From contig NW_026733185.1 in assembly GCF_028476545.1 (NCBI RefSeq), forward strand, positions 1 through 64,000: a stretch of 64,000 nucleotides of DNA. The letters run 5' to 3'. Positions 45,601 to 54,500 of the stretch are shown piece after piece. Below the pieces are notes generated by a model that worked only from the letters and a program-made list of their open reading frames with translations, had not been told where the DNA came from and did no database searches. The translations under genes were made by a program, and so were the position numbers. Numbering within the stretch: position 1 is the first letter of the stretch; each line of letters opens with the position of its first letter. Source of the DNA: Physella acuta. Lineage: Eukaryota > Mollusca > Gastropoda > Physidae.

Positions 45601-48189
45601 ACACAAAGTACTAGCCAGGACAGTGGACTACAGCGCAGCTATAGAGAATGTCTAGGTACTAACAACTGAGGAAGCTTCGCTTATAAGAGATCACTATTTT
45701 TTTTTTGTTTAGCTACACAGTTAAAGAGGCAAAAAGTTAACTCTGAAAATGTTCAAGAACCTAAAGGGAATATATAGATTAGATGTGAGACCAAAATTGT
45801 TGAAATTTAAAACCAACCAAATTTGAAACCAACAAAGATTTATTAAGAACAGTATTCCAAGAAACAAATGAGTCAGTTCAGAGTAGTACATATGATTGTG
45901 TTCATCCAATGTTAGAAAGAATGTGTAAGTAAGCAGCCGACATAATATTTTATGGACAGTAAATAAGAAATTTTTCTTTTAAATCAGTAAATACTATTCT
46001 AAAAATAAAAAGGTGAATATTCGTGTTAAATTATGCGAAAACCTTCAGTTCTAGATCATTCTAACTTAATTCCTGCTAAAAAAATAAAGGGTTATTTTTT
46101 CAAAGCCAAAACATTAGTCAAATTTTTAAACTCAAAGGTAGCCAGCCCCTTTTCATAAAGATTCAAGAAAAATTTACCCAATGTTTTCTGTCTAACTACA
46201 TCACTGAAAGATCCATTGCCCCATTTATTGTAGGACAATATTTTAAACTCATATTCTGCATTTGGGTGTAGACCATACAAAGAAAAGACAGTTGCTGAAG
46301 TGCCTGGCATGTCCATTTTTTGCCAGTCATTGTGATTCACCTGCCGAAACCTGTGGAAATATTTAAATCTATGTATATATAAATTTCAATAGGTTTAAAT
46401 AAAAAGTTTAAAATTTTATTTTTATCTTATAGGCCTACAAACTAAGCTAGTTTAAGATAAGTAGGCCTACTTAATTGCATCATTATATTCTACAAACTTT
46501 GTAGGTTTAAAAAAGTATTGAATTTTATTTTTATCTTCTACAAACTTTGCTAGTTTTAAAATGTATTGAATTGGCAAGTATTAATGTGATGTTTGAACAT
46601 TTATTTTGCCGACAGAAACAATATGTGTTGCATTGATATAGTGATACAAGGTGTCGTATGTGATGTTTCATTGTTCTATTGTATCAATGTGTTGTGATAT
46701 ACAAATGTTGTTTCGTAATGTGTTGCAACAAGGCTGTGATATATGAATGTTGTTTTGGATCCGCGTGTTGTAAGAATGAGTTTTATCAATTATGTATTGT
46801 AACAGTCAGACCTTCATGAACATGACTAAAACAGCTTTTAAAATTGAGGTGGCAGGACAAAGTGCCGAACATAGAATTATGGAGAAAAGCAAGACAGGAG
46901 CCTATGACTGTGCAAATAAGGAGGAAGTGGCGCTGGGTGGGTCACACACTGCGAAAGTCTCACCCAAATGTTGCACGCCAAGCGTTTGAGTGGAACCCCA
47001 GGGAATGCGGAAGAGAGGCGCCCAAGACAGACCTGGAGGTGGAGTCTTCTCGAAGAACTGAAGCCAACAGGGATGGGAGACGGTAAAATTAATAGCAAGG
47101 GATCGGAAGAAATGGAAGGAAATGGTGGAGAGACAACTCCAAAATTAAACAACTGCTGCCTTGTAGCTTGTTCTTGGTTGGACAAAGGATATGGAAGCAA
47201 ATCCAAAAAGAAAAGCAGGATGAAATCGGAGTCAATGGCCTCAATGGCGCATAACCAGTTGACACGTAACGCTTAATTGTGTTGGAGGCGTGGTCGAGTC
47301 GGCAAAAAGCTCATGGTTGATACATTCGAACAGTCTCGAGTTCAAACCCACTGGCAGATAAATCTCGATCCCCTTCAGCACTAATAATCAAGAACCAAGA
47401 AGAAGAAAAGAAGAAGGTGGAGACCCTATGTTCCATAAAGAGCAAAGGGGACTAAGTCACGTCATTGTGTTTTGCATGAATTCTGTCTTGTAAAAACATG
47501 TTGCTCCAATGCTGTATCTATGTTCTATTATGCATCAACAAGTAGTGTCAGCATTGATTACCACAGAGTGTATGATTGAAGTGTTCCCCCATCATATGCT
47601 GGCTGCCATGTTATTGTCACATTGAAAACACTGGGTATCACTGTCACATTAAACGGTGCGTACGGAGTTGTATCTGAAAAACAAAAAAATATTTGAAGAT
47701 TCATTTTAATTTCAAACCATGCATTTTAACACAACCCCTACTTCTTACAACGCATGATAAATTTCCAACCCTACTGCTTTATACAGCAGAACCCAGGTTA
47801 ATTAATGTTATATATAAAGCAAGGCATACTATGGTTAATGACAAGCCCCCGTAATACATTCCAACTAATTGTATGCATGCTCCAGAGCTTACTGGAATTT
47901 CCATGTTACAAAAAAACATAAAACAACAAAGCTAGCTCCTGGCTAATGAGGATTGAAACCTTGCACCTATGGACACCACTGTCAGATTCTGTTTCTCCCT
48001 AAAACAGTAATAAACTTACTATCAATCCTAAGCTCTGTGACCTTAACTCTAGAAGCTATTGTGTTGATGGCTTTGCATTCATATGTCCCATGATCCTCTT
48101 TTGTTAAATTCCTTATTTCTAGGTATTTCTCTGTCATTGTCACTCGTTCATTATTTATAAGCATGCCATTTACCTGAAACACATCGGTT

Positions 48190-48267
<78 letters not shown>

Positions 48268-51200
48268 TATAATAGTATAGTATAGTAAACATGGGACAGG
48301 AGAAGTAGAGTTCACTACTTTTTGTGACCTTTGCATATAAGGGATAGGGTGGTTGGCATTATGCACAGCCCTGAGCACACTGTTTAGTGTTGCGCATTGG
48401 GTTATCGTATATAACTCATCTATACAGTCTATTACAAGGGCACGAAAACCACATGTTTATATATTATGAGTTATAGGCTGCCAAAAAATTACTACCCTTT
48501 TTAAATATGTCAAGGGTGACAAAACACAGTGACAAAATGAAGAGGTAAAAATAAAACTTGAACAAATACATGAAGTTTTAAATTTCTACTTATGACTGCT
48601 AAAATAACTGGAAAATCAAGGGACAATATTCTGATAATTTTGGTCCAGTATAAGTTGAACTGTTGAACTCTTCTTGAAATTTTGGGATCATGTTTTGGAC
48701 ATTAAAAGTGACTTCACAACTGACATAAATTTGACGCTTGCTATTCAACAAAAATATTTATACGCTAACAACTCGCCATTTTAAGAACGGGAAACAGGAA
48801 CACAAGGTTAAATTTTAATTAAGGTGTTCTGTCTTACAAAGACCAAACCAGATAAGTTTGACATCAAGATCTTTACGGGCAAGTGACACAGAAAAGTTTT
48901 GCCTTAGCAAAAGAGCATTATATCAAATTTGTAATTATGTTTCAACCTTTCAGCAATTTTTGGACATCCGAAGTGGCACTTATCCTACTTTCGGTTTCTC
49001 AAAAGCCTGTAACCCCTTTCAACACAACCTCAGGATTTTTGTCCAAAAAGTTATTCCATGTATGGAAAATGATGTTGTGACTGTCCAAATGTTATCTCCA
49101 TTGGTTAAGTATTATGCGAATTAAATAAATAACACTTAGCACTGACTGTCGAATTCATACCTTAGTCCAAACTACAGAAACTGATGGATTACCAAAGGCT
49201 TCACATTCCATAACCACTGAATCTCCAATATTTCTGATATATTGCGGCATAGGTTCTTTAGTGAACTCTGGGGGGTCTGAAATAACAGAATAAAACACAC
49301 TCATTACTGTGGAAACTATTATCTTTACATCTCACTTTAACAAATACAGTTTCACATTCAAATTTATTTACTACTTAATATACTATTTCCCTAGACACTT
49401 TTTTTTTTTAATATCATTGAACCAAATCTAGAAAGGTAGTTTTAAATTTCTGTCAATTTTACTGCACAAATTTGTATTAAATCTAAAACCATAATTGTCT
49501 CTCACCTGGTTTTTCTGTGCCATGTAAAGAAAGCAAATAGAAAAAAAGTCATATTCCATGTCATTTAAATACAAAATAACATTATTTGCCATCATCAGCA
49601 TAGGTTATTCAAAAAGAATTGCAATGAATGCATAAAAGTAACTAAAGAAGAGGGTATATGACCGTACATAATGTAAAATAATGTGTCAAAATCAAAGTTC
49701 AGAGATGACTATCACAGACAGGATGAATTTTAATAAGGCAGAATGAATGTCATACAGGTTAGGATGAACTTTTCTAAGAAATGAGAAGATTACTCAGATT
49801 CAAAAACTACATATTGCTGTGAAAGAGGGTTCTTGATTCCTATTGCATTTTTAAAAAGTAAAATTTTCCCCCGGAAGACAGCACTTTCGCAGTGAGCGCT
49901 AAACATTGTACGCACCTAATAAAGCCACTTTGTCTAACCTTTAAAAAACAAATTAAAAATCAGCAGATACAGTTCTGTGTGTTTTTTTTGTTGTTTTTTT
50001 TTTTTGCGACAACACATACTATGTATAGAAGGAAACAATGCTTGAAAGCAGCACCAGCATACTACGATCTCAAAGACGAGGCAAAAAAATAAAAACTTTA
50101 TATAACTTTTAGAGACAGACAACATAATGTGCAGATAACGAAGTGGCTGCTACTACTGTAAAAAATTGGTGAATCAAAGATGTTGTTACAGTCATAGAAA
50201 CAAATCACTACATTTGAGTGAATCAAGCAAAAACATGAAAAAGGAAGTAGAAAATGATAACATGCAAAAACTACTAACTCATCTAAACATGCTACTTCAA
50301 AGGACAAAAATTTTTTGTTTAAAACTCAAAATTCATTTATTAAAAACAAATTTTTTAGAGAAAAAATGAAAACAAAAGAAAATTTTTATTTTAATTATGT
50401 GAAATAACTGTATAAAGCTACAATTACAATTTTAACGGCTGTCACTTGAATAAAAAAAACTACTTGAAAACTTTAACCATAATAAATTTAATTAAATCTT
50501 TTGAGGAAAGAAATTGTAGACTTTCCTGGAACTTTTGAACTTGAATATGTAATAAATGTTTTTCACTGTTTAAAAAACATGATAGCAACTATCTACTCTG
50601 TTACTCACCTTTGACTACAACCAGAACTCTTGATGAAGGGAGACCATTCCCCATGGAATTATAGGGTGTGCATTGGTAGTTACCTCCATCTCCATCTGTA
50701 ACATTACTCACCTGCAAAAAAAATGTAACAAAATTTTTAAACTTGTTTATTAGCTGTTTAGATTTTTGAATGGCAGAAATTAAGACAAATTATGGGACTT
50801 AGTGTTTGAGACAAATAACAACAATTCTAAATACAACATTTTGAGCTGAAAGCTCTTCTTCGTTCTGAATTTTAATGTTGGAAAGGATCCCCTCCAACAC
50901 AATTAAGTATATGTGTCAACTGGTTATGCGCCATTGAGGCCATAGACTTCCATTTCAGCCTGCTTTTCTTTTTGGATTTGCTTCCATAGCCTTTGTCCAA
51001 CCAAGAACAAACTACAAGGCAGCAGTTGTTTGATTTTGGAGTTGTCTCTCCTAGAAGAGTGGCTGTCCCCATCTAACGAGCCTCATCTGCCCGAGGGTTC
51101 GAACTCAAGACTTTTCGGTTTAGTAACCATAAGCTTTACCGACTTTGCCAAGCTGACCCCTTGGGCTGAAACAGATCTTCAGTGTTTGTAATAACTGACT

Positions 51201-51393
51201 AGAAATTGAGATGATATTCAGCATAGTCATGGGCAAACATGCATTATAGTTTGCCATAACTAGGACAGAGAAACCTTAACTTTGCTTCATCTCCCATGCT
51301 GACCTTAATGTCAGAGAAAGCTAATTTCACTTATATTACTCAACTCTTTAGTTTTGAGATAACAACATCTAATGGTTTAAAAAGAATAAAAGT

Positions 51394-51464
<71 letters not shown>

Positions 51465-51477
51465 TTCAAAGTTTATC

Positions 51478-51575
<98 letters not shown>

Positions 51576-54500
51576 GTATTAAACTTTGAAGTATATATAC
51601 GTACAAATAGAAGATATTACTACAAGTGATAGTCAGACCCTGAGTTCTATTTAAGTACACAACAACAACTTAATAATTTCATCATACTCAACAAAAAAAA
51701 ACAGTAAATAATGTTGCCACTGTCAAACAAATCTTTTAAAGTAAAACCAGAAGTGTTAAAAGTTCCAATATCTCACCAGCAGGGTACCATTACCCAGGAT
51801 GTCAAAGCGCCCTGTGCCTTTGACCACAGAGGAATCTTTCACCCAGTCCACCTTAGAAAGCGGTGGGTTTGAATCTACAGGGCAATCTATCTGCTGAAGG
51901 TAGCCTTTAGCCCATGTTATCTGGGATGGCATTTTTTGCACTTCTGGCTTATCTGAAATACAAGGATGCATATCACATGTACAGTAGAGGAAATACATTT
52001 CTCAGTTTAACTTTCTGGTTGTAACATTTGAACAAAATAATGTCAACTTAGCATAATAAAGGGAAAAAAATATCACAGACAGAATTTTTAATTGTACATT
52101 ATTATAAGAATTATACAGATTGCAGACCCTGACAAGATAATAGAATTTAGAATGGTCTGATATGAGAATGCTTCCTTAAAACACAGTCACTTTTTAGACT
52201 AAAGAGGCCATTTTGATATGAGCTTCACTGCTTAGTCCAACTTTAAGGTGACTTTTTTGTAATAAGAATATATGATTTTTCAACTCAAAGTTAGACTAAA
52301 ACATTTATAGTTTGTTGGAACTATGTTGGATCTTTTTTTTTTAAAATGAAAACCCTCAGCCTAAGTCAAAAGTGCCTACAAATGATACTTAGATTTGTTG
52401 AACACCTAAGATGTGAATAAATTAAACACTGATTTGGTTATTCTGATGGTTTAGTGCAAACTTACAAATAATATTTAAATATGTTGAACACCTACGCTAT
52501 AGAAAAAAAATCTATAACAGATTCAGTGACTCTGATGACTTAGAGCAAACTTACAAATAATGTTTAGGTACGCCGATGCTTCATCATGACCAAGTCCATT
52601 GCTGGGTCTGCAAGTGTACCAGCCCCTGTCCCCTTTGACGGCAGGATCAAAGTGAAGGGTGCCATCCTCTGTGATACTGTAAACATTCAAGTTATCAGCA
52701 GATCAATTTCAGTGTCAGCTTTGTGTTTGTTTACATTATATCTCGGGGGTCTATTGAAGATTTTATTTAAGAGTAAAGGAATGGGCTATAAAAAGCTGTA
52801 AGGAAAGCTGAATACGGACAAGCCTATCTAAATGTATAAACTAAATATGATTTACATTAAATAAATGTAGTCAGAAATAATTTTATTCTGACTAAAAACA
52901 ATTTTTAAAACAATCTATAGCACATCCTAAACCTGTACTTAAAAAGTAAAGTTCCCTTTTTGAACAGGACAGTCCATGGGGCTAGTGAAGTAGAGATCAA
53001 CCCTGTGATGTGCACCCACCTGATTCTTTTAGCTTTGAACCCATCCAGTGTACGGACATCCACTGTGTCTTTGTACCAATTGTAGATGATAGTGTTGTGG
53101 TAGGCTTCAGAAACACAGGGGAAATCCACTTTCTGGCCATCGTACTTAGTGACATTTGCTGGCTGGTGCATAATGTAAGGTCCACCTGACAATTAAAGAA
53201 ATATGTTTATATTATTATTTTGAGTTTATATTTAAATCATTGCAACATGCCGCCGATTGGTTGAGGCCACGCCGGGGGGACGTTCTGACCGGGATTCAAA
53301 GGGACGACTCGAAATATAAACAGATTAATGCGATTATTCTAGATCAAAAATTAAAATTTTGACAATTTAATGAAAATTAATGCTTAAGGCTTAACTTAAG
53401 ACCTTTAGTTTTAAGAGTGATATTAAGTTTATTAAGTCTGAAGTCTTAGATCTAAAATTTAGTATTTAGTTAAATGAGATTGAGGCCAATAACTACTACT
53501 ACTACTAAAACTAGAGCCTATAAATAATTTTATAAATTATAGGCCTATAGATCTAGGGCCTACTACCCACCACAACTATATCTACATCTATGCCTGTCTA
53601 AATCTAGAAAATCTATCTACTAACGACGAGTTTAGATCTAGATCTAGGCCTACTCAATTCAAGATGAGGTTTTTTTCTATAATCTCTCTAGATATGCATC
53701 TAGATCTAGATTGAATGTGCACGGCTGTCTTCTGAAGTACAAAGTAATCTATAATTTAAATGCTACCCCAGTTGTCTTCATGCTAAGTAGTGTAACTATG
53801 CTAATTAAGTTTTCGCATCGTAACTATTAACTCAATTAAACTTTTAATTTTGACTTATAGCTAACTAAATACCTTTTGAAAGTAGACTTTTGAATCGGCG
53901 CATACATTATTAAAATTAATTATGACGTCTATCTCAAGTCAGCGTATTACTATTTAAACAAGAGAATTAAACAACATAATTTAATATTAAACATTAAGAC
54001 CAAGAAGTAATAGATCTTGATCTAGATTCTAGGTAGAGTAGAATGTAGTAATTCATTCAGTACGAAATCACCAAGCCGTAGCGGATAGCATGAAAGCCTT
54101 ACTGTTATTTTTAAAAATCCAAATACAGTCTAGATTCTAGACTAATTCTATTCTGTTGTGGAGATTGTGTTAGCCGTTAGCCAGTAGGCCATGGATACAA
54201 ACGACAGTACAACTACGCTAGAATTTTGACTAGATCTACAATAGATCCAGATTTAGTCTAGATCTAGAATATGTGGCATAGAATCTGTGGCATAGAATCA
54301 GAGGCGTAGCGACCCTTCCCGGCGCCAAACTTTCGATTTGCACCCCCCTCCCCTCGAACTTTTGATTTGCACGCCCCCCCCCCCCAACTTTCGATTTGCA
54401 CCCCCCTCGAACTTTTGATTTGCACACACCCCCCTCAAATTTTTGATTTGCCTCCCCCCCCCCCCCTCAAAGTTTCAATTTGTTTTTCCAACCCATTTTG

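Noticed and set aside
46792-46989. 65-codon frame MYCNSQTF... as a small gene
   Set aside because: It is a shifted frame over the LINE ORF2 end; the neighbouring frame has the LINE motif.
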